Source: Gordonia shandongensis DSM 45094
GTDB taxonomy: Bacteria > Actinomycetota > Actinomycetes > Mycobacteriales > Mycobacteriaceae
Direction: 5' to 3'
NCBI RefSeq assembly: GCF_000423025.1
Contig: NZ_AUHE01000018.1
Location: 1-64,000, forward strand
Length of the DNA stretch: 64,000 bases
How positions within the stretch are numbered: position 1 is the first letter of the stretch; the number at the start of each line of letters is the position of its first letter. The translations under genes were made by a program, and so were the position numbers. The notes under the pieces are model-generated. The model was not told where the DNA came from. It made no database searches and worked only from the letters and a program-made list of their open reading frames with translations. Shown piece after piece: positions 1-8,921 of this stretch.

Positions 1-679
1 AGATGCGGCTGGTGGGGCCGTGGTCGTAGTACACGTACACACCGGTAGCAGTGGTCACGCTGATCTTGGCGAACGGGCGGACGCTGATCGGCCCGAGAGC
101 GTTGGACACGTTCAGCTCGATGCCGGACAGGACGATGTCGGCAACCGGTTGTGTCAAGGCGATTTCAGCGAGGGTGACGGTGGTGATCTTGCCGGCGCCG
201 ACCTCGAATTCCAGATCCGCAGCGGGGATGACGGTCGCTTCGGCACCGAGTTCGCCGCCGACTTCGCCGATCTTGCCGCCGCCGCCGGATCCGGAGATGG
301 TGACCTCTGGGGCGATCTTGGCGTTCACGCCGCCGGTGAGCTTGAGCTCGGGGGTGTGCGCGGTGACCTTGACGCCATTGGGTGCGATCGAGACTGGGTA
401 GCCGATCTTGTAGCCGACCTCGACGGTGGCACGCACAGACTTGCCGCCGATGCCGCGCAGCGCGGCGTGCACGTCCGAGGACAGCAGTGCCTCACCGGAT
501 AGCGGGGAGGAGTCCAGCGCCGGGATCTTCTTGGCACGAAGTTTCGATGCGGTCAGCGTGATGTCCACGCCTTCGCGGGTCTTGTGGGTGCGGGCGTCCG
601 CGGGCGCAGCGACGAGTGTCGCCAGAGCGGTGAAGGCCGCCAGTACGACGGCCAGCCCGACGGTGAGGTGTCGTCTCAT
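1..679 (-). CDS. MspA-family porin, 3' end cut by window edge
   Basis: The minus-strand frame opens with ATG at 679 and runs off the left edge, giving 226 visible residues. Residues 1-29 form a signal peptide: two arginines, a hydrophobic core and an Ala-rich cleavage region near residue 29. The mature part carries MspA-family landmarks: SVRATVEVGYKIGYPVS at residues 81-97 and a terminal strand with VRPFAKISVTT. Known MspA proteins are outer (mycolate) membrane octameric channels for small hydrophilic nutrients. MspA itself ends a few residues after this strand, so only a short piece is missing. It is divergent from eccC, where ESX-4 loci usually carry eccD. A decayed second copy lies at 35968-36263. 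Confidence 0.88.
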   Translation of the reverse strand, partial: MRRHLTVGLAVVLAAFTALATLVAAPADARTHKTREGVDITLTASKLRAKKIPALDSSPLSGEALLSSDVHAALRGIGGKSVRATVEVGYKIGYPVSIAPNGVKVTAHTPELKLTGGVNAKIAPEVTISGSGGGGKIGEVGGELGAEATVIPAADLEFEVGAGKITTVTLAEIALTQPVADIVLSGIELNVSNALGPISVRPFAKISVTTATGVYVYYDHGPTSRI

Positions 680-818
680 TCTGTTGTGTCCCCGATCTTC
701 TGTGGTTGCTGGTTTCTCAGTGGATTCACAGTCCATCAAGGACGTAATCATGACAAGTTCTGAAAGTCGAGCAGCACTCCGGCTGTGACGGTAACTGTTC
801 AGGTAGAAGGCTTGATAA

Positions 819-839
819 TTTTATCCGGTCCGGATAAAA
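819..839. promoter_or_regulatory. 21-bp perfect palindrome, candidate operator
   Basis: The arms TTTTATCCGG and CCGGATAAAA are exact reverse complements around one central base. A one-base centre suits a dimeric DNA-binding protein, not an RNA hairpin. It sits between mspA and eccC, 25 bp before the GTG that looks like the ancestral eccC start, so it could control either gene. The regulator is unknown. Confidence 0.55.
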
Positions 840-863
840 CTCCTCGATTGAGGGTGGAATCTG

Positions 864-999
864 GTGTCGACGAGGTGGTTTTTGTGCCGTCGGCCTTGCA
901 TCCGGATGGTGTGAATCGGCCCGCTGCCAGGTGGCTGGCGGGTGTTGCTGTCTGACCACGCTCGCCCGGGGAACCGTGTCATAGAAGGATGGTCCCTTT
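864..999 (+). other. Out-of-frame remnant of the eccC N-terminus
   Basis: A good ribosome-binding site (AGGGTGG, 851-857) precedes GTG at 864, which encodes VSTRWF, the kind of start seen in EccC proteins. The frame hits TGA at 912-914. It then continues with PGGWRV and ARPGN, resembling the EccC segment before the first membrane helix, before losing frame between about 975 and 1000. The interval is 136 bases, one more than a multiple of three, and roughly the length of N-terminus missing from the open eccC frame. This is either real decay or sequence error. Confidence 0.55.
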
Positions 1000-3900
1000 A
1001 TGGCGGTTGCCGGGATGGTGGCGATGATGATCGTCACCGGTGGTCGGGGCGCGCTCGCCAACCCGCTGTTCCTGATGTTCCCGCTGATGATGGTGATGTC
1101 GATGGTCGGGATGTTCGCCTCGGGCGGACGCGGCGGGCCCGAGCGAGCGGCGGAACTCAACGAGACGCGCAAGGACTACCTGCGGCATCTCGGGCAGCTC
1201 CGATCGAAGGTGCGTGCAGCCGCCGATCTGCAGCGCGCCGCCGCCGATTGGGATCATCCCGCACCGTCGACGCTCATCGGGATGATCGGCGGCCGCAGGA
1301 TGTGGGAACGCCGCCCGTCCGACGACGATTTCGCGCGCATCCGGGTGGGGATCGGCACCCATCGACTCGTGACCGCACTCGTTCCGCCCGAGACGCCGCC
1401 GGCCGACGATCTCGAGCCGGTGTCCGCGGTGGCGCTGAGACGGTTCGCTGCGGCCCACGCCGCGGTCGACGACCTGCCGACCGCTCTCGACCTGCGAGGT
1501 CTCCCCGCGGTCAGCATCGTCGGCGACCCCGGTCCGGCGATCGCCCTCGTCCGCGCGATGGTGTGCGGGCTGGCGGTGCTGCACGGTCCCGATCAGCTGC
1601 GGATCGCGATCGTCACCGACGATCCGATCGCCCCGCGCTGGGACTGGGCGAAGTGGCTTCCGCACACCGGGCATCCGTCGCGCCGCGACGCGCTGGGGGC
1701 GGCGCGCATGATCTACCCGACGCCGGCCGCGGCGCAGGCCGACCTGGCGGAGGACCTCGCCGACCGTGCGGGCTTCAGCCGCACGGCGCCGTCGCTCGCG
1801 GCGACGCACCTGGTGCTGGTGGTCGACACCGATCGGATCGCCGCCGACGGACTCGACCCGGACCGGGGCGGCGACCTCGTCGACGGAGCGGGCCTCGACG
1901 GTGTGACGGTCCTCAGCCTCGGCGCCGCACCGACCCCGTTGGCCGTGACGCGGGGACTGCAGTTGGTGGTCTCGGGGGAGTGGCTGGCCGCCCACACACC
2001 GTCCGGCCTCGAAGCCTTCGCGGTGGTCGACGGGCTCGCGCACGCCGAAGCCGAGGCGGTGGCACGGCGCCTGGCACGGTATCGGCCCGCGAGCATGGAC
2101 GCCCTCCTCGACCTCGACACCCCGGTGACCGCGTCCGATCCCGGTCTGCCCGCGCTGCTGGGGATCGCCGACCCCGGCACGCTGACACCGGGCGACGCGT
2201 GGGCGGGCCGCGGCGGACGAGCGCGACTCCGCGTCCCGATCGGGTTCACGTCCGACGGCGCACCGGTCGACCTCGACCTCAAGGAGAGCGCCCACGGCGG
2301 GATGGGGCCGCACGGACTGTGCATCGGCGCGACGGGCAGCGGGAAGAGCGAACTGCTGCGCACGCTGGTGACGGCGTTGGTGGCGACCCACTCGCCCGAC
2401 GAGTTGAACCTCGTCCTCGTCGACTTCAAGGGCGGCGCCACGTTCCTCGGGTTGGAGCGGCTGCATCACACGGCCGCGGTGATCACCAACCTCGAACAGG
2501 AGTTGGCGATGGTCGACCGGATGGCCGATGCGCTGTCGGGGGAGTTGACCCGCCGCCAAGAGGTGCTGCGTGCGGCCGGGAATTTCGCGAACGTCACCGA
2601 TTACGAGAACGCGCGAGCCGCCGGGGCCGATCTGGCTCCCATGCCCGCCCTGTTCATCGTCGTCGACGAGTTCTCCGAACTTCTCGCTCAGAAGCCGGAG
2701 TTCGCCGACCTGTTCGTCGCGATCGGGCGGCTCGGTCGGTCGCTGCACATCCATCTGCTGTTGGCTTCGCAACGTCTCGACGAGGGGCGGCTCCGCGGCC
2801 TCGACAGTCACCTGTCCTACCGGATCGGGCTGAAGACGTTCTCGGCCAACGAGTCCCGGACCGTGCTCGGAGTCCCCGACGCCTACCACCTGCCGAGTTC
2901 GCCGGGCGCCGCGTACCTCAAATGCGATTCGGCGCCGCCGGTCCGGTTCACGACGTCGTTCGTCTCGGCGCAGTACCGCCGTCCGGTGAGGGACGACACG
3001 GCCGGCGCGGCGGCATCCGGCGGGTGTGCGCCGATCCCGTTCACCGCCCGCGACGTCCCGCTCCCCGAACCGCCGAGTCTGCGGGCCGACGCGGAATCGG
3101 GGGATGCGCCGTCGGCGACGGTGATGGAGACGATCGTCCTCGCGCTCGCCGGGGCGGGGACCCGTCCGCACCAGGTGTGGTTGCCGCCGCTGGGAACGGC
3201 GTTACCGCTCGATGCGCTCCTGGGCGGCGACGCGGCGTCGCCGCGCGACGGCGGCGGCCTCCGGATTCCGTACGGGGTGGTGGATCGGCCGTTCGAGCAG
3301 CGCCGCGACACCGCGTGGCTCGACCTGTCGGGCGCCGCGGGGCACGCCGCGGTGGTCGGCGGACCGCAGTCGGGGAAGTCGACGGCACTGCGGACCCTGA
3401 TCTGCGCGGCGGCGTTGACGCACACTCCGCGCGAGGTGCAGTTCTACTGCCTCGATTTCGGCGGCGGGACGCTCGGCGCGCTTCGCGGGCTGCCGCATGT
3501 CGGTTCGGTCGCGACCAAGGCGCGGCCCGACGCGATCCGTCGGACGGTCGCCGAGCTGACGGCGGTGCGCGACCGCCGCGAGACGGTGTTCGCCGCGGCG
3601 GGCGTCGAGTCGATGCGCGAGTACCGGGCGATGCGCGCAGCGTTCGACGGCGACGCGGACGCGGATGCGGATGCGGATGCGGACAGGCTGGATCCGGACA
3701 GGCTGGATCCAGACAGGGACGAGTACGGCGACGTCTTCCTGGTGATCGACGGCGTGGGTGTGCTCCGGTCGGAGTTCGAGGCGCTCGAGGAGAAGGTCGG
3801 GGCGCTGGTCGCCGGCGGGCTCGCGTACGGCGTGCACGTGATCGTGACGGCATCGCGGTGGGGTGAGATCCGGCCGGCGATGAAGGACCTGATCACCGGC

Positions 3901-4890
3901 CGCATCGAACTGCGGTTGGGCGACGCCCTCGACTCGGAGATGGGGCGTCGCGCCGCTGCCGCGGTACCCGAAGGGGCGCCGGGGCGCGGCATCACCGTCG
4001 ACGAGAGGCATCTGCTGGTGGCGGTGCCGCGGATCGACGGCGCCGCGACCGCGGACGGCGTGTCGACGGCCACGGCGGCGCTGGTCGCCGAGGTGGCGCA
4101 GCGCCACCGGGGTGCGGCCGCGCCGCCGGTGCGGACCCTGACCGAGCACGTCGACGCCGCGCAGCTGTCGGTCGGCGCGGGCCCGCTCCCGCCGGGGAGC
4201 GTGGCGATCGGAACCGCGGAGTCCGATCTGCGCCCCCGGGTCCTCGACTTCGATGCGCAGCCGCACCTGCTCGTGTTCGCCGATGTGGAGGCGGGGAAGA
4301 CGCAGACGCTCCGAACGGTGCTGCACGGTCTCGTCGCCGCCGGGTCGCCCGACGACACGAAGATCGTTCTCGTCGACTACCGGCGGGGACTGCTCGGCGA
4401 GGTGCCCGAGGCGATGCTGGCCGGATACGCCAGTTCGGAACGCACTGCGGCGCCGATGATGGCGCAGCTCGCGGAGTTCTTCGTGGGCCGGCTCCCCGGT
4501 GACGACGTGTCGACCGATGAGCTGCGGACGCGGTCGTGGTGGTCGGGGCCGACGGTGTACCTGGTCGTCGACGACTACGACATGGTCGCGACGGCATCCG
4601 GGAACCCGCTCGGTCCGCTGCTGGAGCTGGTGGGGCACGGCCGCGACATCGGCTTCCGGATGATCGTCGCCCGCCGCTCCGGCGGGGTGGGCCGCGCACT
4701 GTTCGATCCGATGATCGCGGCACTGCGCGACCTGTCGTGCGATGTGCTGCTGATGAGCGGCGATCCGGACGAGGGATACATCGTCGGCCGTCATCGCATG
4801 CAGCGTCTCCCCGTGGGGCGCGGGGAACTCGTCTCCCGGTCGCATGCGCCCGACATGGTGCAGGTGGCTCTCATCGGGGAGGAGTCGTGA
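1000..4890 (+). CDS. eccC: ESX-4-type EccC, FtsK/SpoIIIE-like ATPase
   Basis: The 1296-residue open frame encodes the motor ATPase of a type VII secretion membrane complex, which recognises and drives export of WXG100 substrates. Two hydrophobic stretches at residues 1-40 are followed by three ATPase modules. P-loops are GATGSGKS (443-450), GGPQSGKST (about 787-795) and a weaker EAGKT (about 1097-1101). Asp/Ala and Arg-Leu-Asp-Pro repeats at about 885-908 come from short DNA duplications. An in-frame TAG at 982-984 prevents extension upstream, and the usual first 40-45 residues are missing (see 864-999). The ESX-4 assignment rests on the following Rv3446c-like gene and rplM nearby. No eccB, eccD or mycP is in the window. 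Confidence 0.88.
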   Translation: MAVAGMVAMMIVTGGRGALANPLFLMFPLMMVMSMVGMFASGGRGGPERAAELNETRKDYLRHLGQLRSKVRAAADLQRAAADWDHPAPSTLIGMIGGRRMWERRPSDDDFARIRVGIGTHRLVTALVPPETPPADDLEPVSAVALRRFAAAHAAVDDLPTALDLRGLPAVSIVGDPGPAIALVRAMVCGLAVLHGPDQLRIAIVTDDPIAPRWDWAKWLPHTGHPSRRDALGAARMIYPTPAAAQADLAEDLADRAGFSRTAPSLAATHLVLVVDTDRIAADGLDPDRGGDLVDGAGLDGVTVLSLGAAPTPLAVTRGLQLVVSGEWLAAHTPSGLEAFAVVDGLAHAEAEAVARRLARYRPASMDALLDLDTPVTASDPGLPALLGIADPGTLTPGDAWAGRGGRARLRVPIGFTSDGAPVDLDLKESAHGGMGPHGLCIGATGSGKSELLRTLVTALVATHSPDELNLVLVDFKGGATFLGLERLHHTAAVITNLEQELAMVDRMADALSGELTRRQEVLRAAGNFANVTDYENARAAGADLAPMPALFIVVDEFSELLAQKPEFADLFVAIGRLGRSLHIHLLLASQRLDEGRLRGLDSHLSYRIGLKTFSANESRTVLGVPDAYHLPSSPGAAYLKCDSAPPVRFTTSFVSAQYRRPVRDDTAGAAASGGCAPIPFTARDVPLPEPPSLRADAESGDAPSATVMETIVLALAGAGTRPHQVWLPPLGTALPLDALLGGDAASPRDGGGLRIPYGVVDRPFEQRRDTAWLDLSGAAGHAAVVGGPQSGKSTALRTLICAAALTHTPREVQFYCLDFGGGTLGALRGLPHVGSVATKARPDAIRRTVAELTAVRDRRETVFAAAGVESMREYRAMRAAFDGDADADADADADRLDPDRLDPDRDEYGDVFLVIDGVGVLRSEFEALEEKVGALVAGGLAYGVHVIVTASRWGEIRPAMKDLITGRIELRLGDALDSEMGRRAAAAVPEGAPGRGITVDERHLLVAVPRIDGAATADGVSTATAALVAEVAQRHRGAAAPPVRTLTEHVDAAQLSVGAGPLPPGSVAIGTAESDLRPRVLDFDAQPHLLVFADVEAGKTQTLRTVLHGLVAAGSPDDTKIVLVDYRRGLLGEVPEAMLAGYASSERTAAPMMAQLAEFFVGRLPGDDVSTDELRTRSWWSGPTVYLVVDDYDMVATASGNPLGPLLELVGHGRDIGFRMIVARRSGGVGRALFDPMIAALRDLSCDVLLMSGDPDEGYIVGRHRMQRLPVGRGELVSRSHAPDMVQVALIGEES
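3652..3720. repeat. In-frame 6-bp and 15-bp tandem repeats in eccC
   Basis: Five 6-bp units of the form GCGGAY (3655-3684) are followed by two nearly identical 15-bp units, AGGCTGGATCCGGAC and one variant (3685-3714). They encode an acidic linker between ATPase modules and keep the frame. Confidence 0.85.
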
Positions 4891-6092
4891 CCGCGGGCGG
4901 CCGGGGGACGGGCCCGGTTCTCGACCTCGGCTTCGGTGTGGTCGACAGTGGGGCGGGGAGCGTCGATGTGGGCCCGCTCGTGGAGGACATCGACGATGTG
5001 GCGCGGCGCAGTCGGGTCCGTCCCGTGCTGGCGGAATTGGCGCGGGGGATTCGCGGTCCGCTCGTGGTGCTGCATCCGACGGTGTGGGGCGGGGTGCGGG
5101 TGCCGGCCCTGCTGGCCGAGCTGGCCGGCGTCGGGCTGCGGGCGTCTGCGATACCGCGTGCGGTCGCGGTGGCGGCCGCGCACGCCGATGCCGGGGCGGA
5201 TCGGTGCGCGGTGGTGGAGACCGCGCTGGTCCCCGAGACCGGTGGGCATTGGAGTGTGCACGCTGTCGGTCGGGTCGACGGACGGTGGGTGCTCGGCGAC
5301 GGGCGGGTGACCGCACCCGGTGCCGTTGCCGGTGATGAGGGGTGGCGTGTGATCGTCACCGATGCGGACGCGGTGGTCGTCGACGGTCCGGATCCGGCTG
5401 AGGTGGCCTCGGCGGTCGCGCTGCTCACCGACCGGTTCGGCGTCCGCGCGCAGACGGCCGATCGGGAGCGGATCCGACGGCACGGCGACCTGGTGGCCCC
5501 GATCAGCGCCGCGGACCTCCTGTCCGGTCAGGTGCCGGCTCCGCCGTCGGCGGGCCGGCGCAGCGTGCGCGGCCCGATCGCGGCCGCCGTCGTGCTGGCG
5601 GTGGTGGCGATCGTCGGCGCGGTGGTCGTGCACTGGCCGCGCGGTGCGGCTTCCGGCGGTCAGAGGGTTGCGGTCGGTCGCGTGTCGGTGGTGGTGCCCG
5701 GTGACTGGCCGCGCACCGACATCGACCCGGACGCCGACGACGGGGCCGGCCGCCGCTCGGTGTTCGCCGCGCCCGACGGCGGGGCGCGGTTGATCGTCGT
5801 CTCGTCGCGACTGCGTGTCGGGTCGACCGCGGAGACCGTCGCGACCAGCCTGCGGAACCGGATCGCGCAGCGCGGCGACGACGCCGTCGCGGACTTCGCG
5901 GCCGACCTCGACTACGCGGGGCGGCGGGTGATCGGGTATCGCGAGACGCCGGCGTCGGGGACTGCGATCTCGTGGTACGTGATCGTCGCCGCCGGGGTGC
6001 AGGGGAGTGTGGGCTGTCAACGGGGAACGGGCGACGAGGGAATCGAGGGCCCGTGCCGCGACGCCGTCGCATCGATGCGGGTGCGGTCGTGA
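4887..6092 (+). CDS. Type VII secretion-associated protein, Rv3446c family
   Basis: GTG at 4887 overlaps the eccC stop (GTGA), giving 401 residues. The N-terminal half (about 1-175) is a soluble Ala/Val-rich domain. One transmembrane helix lies near residues 230-250 (AAAVVLAVVAIVGAVVV). The C-terminal extracytoplasmic domain (about 260-400, with VSVVVPGDWPR and a late Cys pair) is what defines the ESX-4-linked Rv3446c family. It probably works with EccC at the membrane, but its role is not established. Tight coupling to eccC supports one transcript. The GTG is preferred because the frame upstream of it lies inside eccC. Confidence 0.8.
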   Translation: MTAGGRGTGPVLDLGFGVVDSGAGSVDVGPLVEDIDDVARRSRVRPVLAELARGIRGPLVVLHPTVWGGVRVPALLAELAGVGLRASAIPRAVAVAAAHADAGADRCAVVETALVPETGGHWSVHAVGRVDGRWVLGDGRVTAPGAVAGDEGWRVIVTDADAVVVDGPDPAEVASAVALLTDRFGVRAQTADRERIRRHGDLVAPISAADLLSGQVPAPPSAGRRSVRGPIAAAVVLAVVAIVGAVVVHWPRGAASGGQRVAVGRVSVVVPGDWPRTDIDPDADDGAGRRSVFAAPDGGARLIVVSSRLRVGSTAETVATSLRNRIAQRGDDAVADFAADLDYAGRRVIGYRETPASGTAISWYVIVAAGVQGSVGCQRGTGDEGIEGPCRDAVASMRVRS

Positions 6093-6136
6093 AGTCGCGG
6101 CCCTCGAAATCGGACCGACGACGGAGAGGATTCTCG

Positions 6137-6700
6137 ATGAGAAGCAGGCTGCCCCGACTGTCCCGGCGCTCCCGCATCGTCGGTGGTGCGGTCCTCGTGC
6201 TCGTCTGTGTCTACCTCATGTCGATCACGGTGTTCGGCAGACCGTATGGCATCATCTCGTTCGACACCAGTGCCCACGTGGAGCCCGGCAGGGATGTCGT
6301 CAGTCGGACCGCAGGATGGGACCAGCTCTACCTGTCCGACTTGATCGGAAAGACTCTCGCAGAATCGAAGCGGAAGCTCGGTACGCCCGGCGTCGACAAC
6401 ACTCTTGCTCCCGAGGGTCAGGGCGGCCTGATCGTCAGGGTGGACGCTGCGCCAGACCACGCTGAACCCGCACCCGAGATGATCGTCGTCGGATACTGCG
6501 TTTTCATGGAGCTCGCCGACCGACACTTCCTCACCTTGGCCGTCGCAGATCCCGCGACGATCGATTCGGCGGCCCGTCGAGCGATCGTCGATGAACCCGA
6601 GCAGGTGGCCTATCGGTACATGGCCGAGCATCGGTGCGACAGTGACGCGATCGGCCAGTTCACTCCGTGGCTCGTGGTGCGACCGTTCGCCCAGCGATAG
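6137..6700 (+). CDS. Hypothetical membrane-anchored protein
   Basis: The protein has 187 residues, an Arg-rich N-terminus and one hydrophobic segment at about 14-32 (VGGAVLVLVCVYLMSITVF), with the rest predicted outside. Two cysteines lie in the outer domain. ATG 6137 is chosen because GGAGAGGA (6123-6130) sits six bases upstream. An alternative GTG at 6089 would overlap the preceding stop by GTGA and add 16 residues. It stands where esxU/esxT are found in mycobacterial ESX-4 loci, but it has no WXG motif or WXG100 helical hairpin. Function unknown. Confidence 0.65.
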   Translation: MRSRLPRLSRRSRIVGGAVLVLVCVYLMSITVFGRPYGIISFDTSAHVEPGRDVVSRTAGWDQLYLSDLIGKTLAESKRKLGTPGVDNTLAPEGQGGLIVRVDAAPDHAEPAPEMIVVGYCVFMELADRHFLTLAVADPATIDSAARRAIVDEPEQVAYRYMAEHRCDSDAIGQFTPWLVVRPFAQR

Positions 6701-6744
6701 AGCCGCCTGTCTCGTGGCACGCCTGTCTCGTGGCCCGTCGCTCA

Positions 6745-7068
6745 TCAGATGTCACGGATGTGGTGGATGACGAAGACGAGGAGGGCGGCTCCGCCGATGA
6801 CGGGGTTGAGAAACAGCGAGATGGGGATGCCGGGGTCGGCCCACGGGTAGTACAGCGAGACCTCGAACGTCTGCCACAGCGGCATCGCTGCGATCGCCCA
6901 CCAGCCGGGCAGGCGGCGTCGACGAGCAAACAGGACCAGTCCTGTCCCGGCCACCGCATTGAGGTACGCCCAGGGGGAGAGTGCGTCGTAGAAGAACCCG
7001 GTGACGATCAGGACGAGGACGCCCAGCACCACCAGCCAGCTCGCGGGTCTCATGTCGAAAGGAGTCAT
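6745..7068 (-). CDS. Small hypothetical membrane protein
   Basis: The product has 107 residues, mostly hydrophobic, with three or four probable transmembrane segments (about 10-27, 33-47, 58-75 and 83-103). An RRRR loop between the second and third segments suggests a cytoplasmic loop. No catalytic motif is visible. It faces the ESX-4 genes convergently and precedes yceI on the same strand. An alternative start, ATG 7053, would shorten it by five residues. Function unknown. Confidence 0.6.
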   Translation of the reverse strand: MTPFDMRPASWLVVLGVLVLIVTGFFYDALSPWAYLNAVAGTGLVLFARRRRLPGWWAIAAMPLWQTFEVSLYYPWADPGIPISLFLNPVIGGAALLVFVIHHIRDI

Positions 7069-7174
7069 GTGACCACCGCACCAGGAACCCGAGCGGTCGG
7101 CATCGGTGGTTCGCCGCTGTTCCGGTGCGTAGAACCACGCAGTCCCGGCCGCCGGCGTCGGCGGCGGTTCCGGG

Positions 7175-7768
7175 CTATTCCGGCACGGTCGCGCGGAACT
7201 CGAGGCGCACCTCGTCGGCCACCTTCAACGCGCCCATCATCAGCGAATACGGTTTGATCCCGAAGTCGCGGTGGCTCACGACGGTACCGGTGCTCACGGT
7301 GGATCCGGTGGTCACAGTGGATCCGGTGGCTACGGGGGATCCGGTGGCCACGGGCACTCCGGCGGCGCCGTCGACGTCGAGATCTACCGTGTGCGGCCGG
7401 GTGGTCCCGCAGATCGTGAGATCACCCGTCACCCGGTAGCCGGCGTCGACGGCGGTGATGTCGCGGGACCGGTAGGTGATCGTCGGGAACCGGTCGGCTT
7501 TCAACGACTTGAGCGCATTGGTCCGGGCCACCGCCCGTTCGGGCGCCGTCATCGGGGTGAGACCGCCCTCCCCGGAACGCACCTGCAGCGAGTCGACCTC
7601 GGCAGACAGCTCCACCGACTCCGGCACGTCGTCGGCGAGAACCACCGCGGCCGACCACCGCGACACATCGATCGTGAGCCGGTGGCCAGTTCGCGCCGCC
7701 CGCCCCGTCACATCGGTGTGCAGGGTCAGTGCCCCGTCGTCGGGGCCGAACGTCCACTCGCGTGCCAT
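7175..7768 (-). CDS. YceI-family lipid-binding-like protein
   Basis: The 197 residues read as a YceI domain: N-terminal WTFGPDDGALTLHTDVTG, a central KADRFPTITYRS strand and C-terminal HRDFGIKPYSLMMGALKVAD. YceI proteins are lipocalin-like barrels that bind isoprenoid chains. No signal peptide is visible, so this copy looks cytoplasmic, as in many actinobacteria. Just before the last strands it carries an Ala/Thr/Gly/Ser-rich insert produced by an 18-bp tandem repeat (7283-7354). ATG at 7768 is the first Met before the conserved N-terminus. Ligand unknown. Confidence 0.82.
   Translation of the reverse strand: MAREWTFGPDDGALTLHTDVTGRAARTGHRLTIDVSRWSAAVVLADDVPESVELSAEVDSLQVRSGEGGLTPMTAPERAVARTNALKSLKADRFPTITYRSRDITAVDAGYRVTGDLTICGTTRPHTVDLDVDGAAGVPVATGSPVATGSTVTTGSTVSTGTVVSHRDFGIKPYSLMMGALKVADEVRLEFRATVPE
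7283..7354. repeat. Four 18-bp tandem repeats inside yceI
   Basis: Units start at 7283, 7301, 7319 and 7337, with a consensus close to GGATCCGGTGGYCACGGT. Each adds six residues (VATGSP/TVTTGS type) to a loop, preserving frame. Confidence 0.9.
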
Positions 7769-7951
7769 GCGTCCACGATACGGGTGCCCCGCCCATGCGC
7801 GCGTCCCGCGTTTTGACCGGCGACCCCGCGCCCGCGTAATCTGGTCCGTCGGTGCACTGCATCCACAGAGCTCCCGGGTCCCCACTGGTCGCCGGGAGGG
7901 CCCTCTGCAGGCGCGCCCGACCAGCAGCCAACGAAACCAGTGAGGACTACT

Positions 7952-8395
7952 GTGCCTACCTACACCCCGAAGGCCGGTGACGTGACCCGCGAGTGGTACG
8001 TCATCGACGCCACCGATGTGGTGCTCGGCCGCCTCGCCGTTGCGAGCGCAAACCTGCTCCGCGGCAAGAACAAGCCGACTTTCGCCCCGCACATGGACGG
8101 CGGCGACTACGTCATCATCATCAACGCCGAGAAGGTCGCCGTCAGCGGCAACAAGCTGAACGACAAGCGCCTCTACCGCCACTCGGGTCACCCGGGCGGC
8201 CTGAAGTCCCAGACCATCGGCGAACTCCTGGCCACCAAGCCGGAGCGCGTCGTGGAGAGCGCCGTCAAGGGCATGCTCCCGAAGAACAAGCTGGGCAACG
8301 CGATCGCGGGCAAGCTGAAGGTCTACGCCGGCCCGAATCACCCGCACACCGCGCAGAAGCCGGTTCCCTACGAGATCAAGCAGGTGGCCCAGTGA
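7952..8395 (+). CDS. rplM: 50S ribosomal protein L13
   Basis: The 147-residue protein begins [20 protein letters not shown] and ends PVPYELKQ-like ([11 protein letters not shown]), as mycobacterial L13 does. L13 is an early-assembling 23S rRNA-binding protein of the large subunit. GTG 7952 is chosen over the in-frame GTG 7940 because it matches the conserved N-terminus and follows a GTGAGGA ribosome-binding site. It is translationally coupled to rpsI by a GTGA overlap. Confidence 0.96.
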   Translation: MPTYTPKAGDVTREWYVIDATDVVLGRLAVASANLLRGKNKPTFAPHMDGGDYVIIINAEKVAVSGNKLNDKRLYRHSGHPGGLKSQTIGELLATKPERVVESAVKGMLPKNKLGNAIAGKLKVYAGPNHPHTAQKPVPYEIKQVAQ

Positions 8396-8907
8396 GCAAC
8401 GAGAACGTGAACGACGTCGAGGTCGTCGCCGACGAGGTCCTCAGCGAGGACGGCAGCTACACCACGGAGTCGGTCGAGGCCGCTCCCACCGAGACCGCCA
8501 CTCGCGGCCCCGTGGTCCTGGACCGTCCGGTCCAGTCCGTCGGACGCCGCAAGCAGGCCGTGGTCCGTGTCCGCCTCGTGGCCGGCACCGGCGAATTCTC
8601 TCTCAACGGCCGCACCCTCGAGGAGTACTTCCCGAACAAGGTGCACCAGCAGCTCGTCAAGTCGCCGCTGGAGGCCGTCGAGCGCACCGACGCCTTCGAC
8701 ATCCAGGCCCGCCTCGTCGGCGGCGGCCCCTCGGGTCAGGCCGGTGCGATGCGTCTCGCCATCGCCCGCGGCCTCATCGAGGTCAGCCCCGAGGACCGTC
8801 CGACCCTCAAGAAGGCCGGATTCCTCACGCGTGACGCGCGTGCCGTCGAGCGCAAGAAGTACGGCCTGAAGAAGGCCCGCAAGGCTTCGCAGTACAGCAA
8901 GCGCTGA
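8392..8907 (+). CDS. rpsI: 30S ribosomal protein S9
   Basis: GTG at 8392 overlaps the rplM stop. The product has 171 residues: an acidic, low-complexity extension of about 40 residues as in other actinobacterial S9 proteins, then the S9 core with [13 protein letters not shown] and [18 protein letters not shown]. The basic C-terminal tail ends in SQYSKR, the tail that reaches the P-site tRNA in known ribosomes. The rplM-rpsI pair is a standard operon. Confidence 0.96.
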   Translation: MSNENVNDVEVVADEVLSEDGSYTTESVEAAPTETATRGPVVLDRPVQSVGRRKQAVVRVRLVAGTGEFSLNGRTLEEYFPNKVHQQLVKSPLEAVERTDAFDIQARLVGGGPSGQAGAMRLAIARGLIEVSPEDRPTLKKAGFLTRDARAVERKKYGLKKARKASQYSKR

Positions 8908-8921
8908 TCGCTTCGACGACT

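Noticed and set aside
730..790. Short frame starting ATG ACA AGT TCT between mspA and eccC
   Set aside because: Only 12 codons, no relative recognised and no coupling; likely chance.
979..3171. Long open frame on the minus strand opposite eccC (730 codons)
   Set aside because: Arg/Gly-rich shadow of a G+C-rich gene; the plus strand encodes conserved ATPase motifs.
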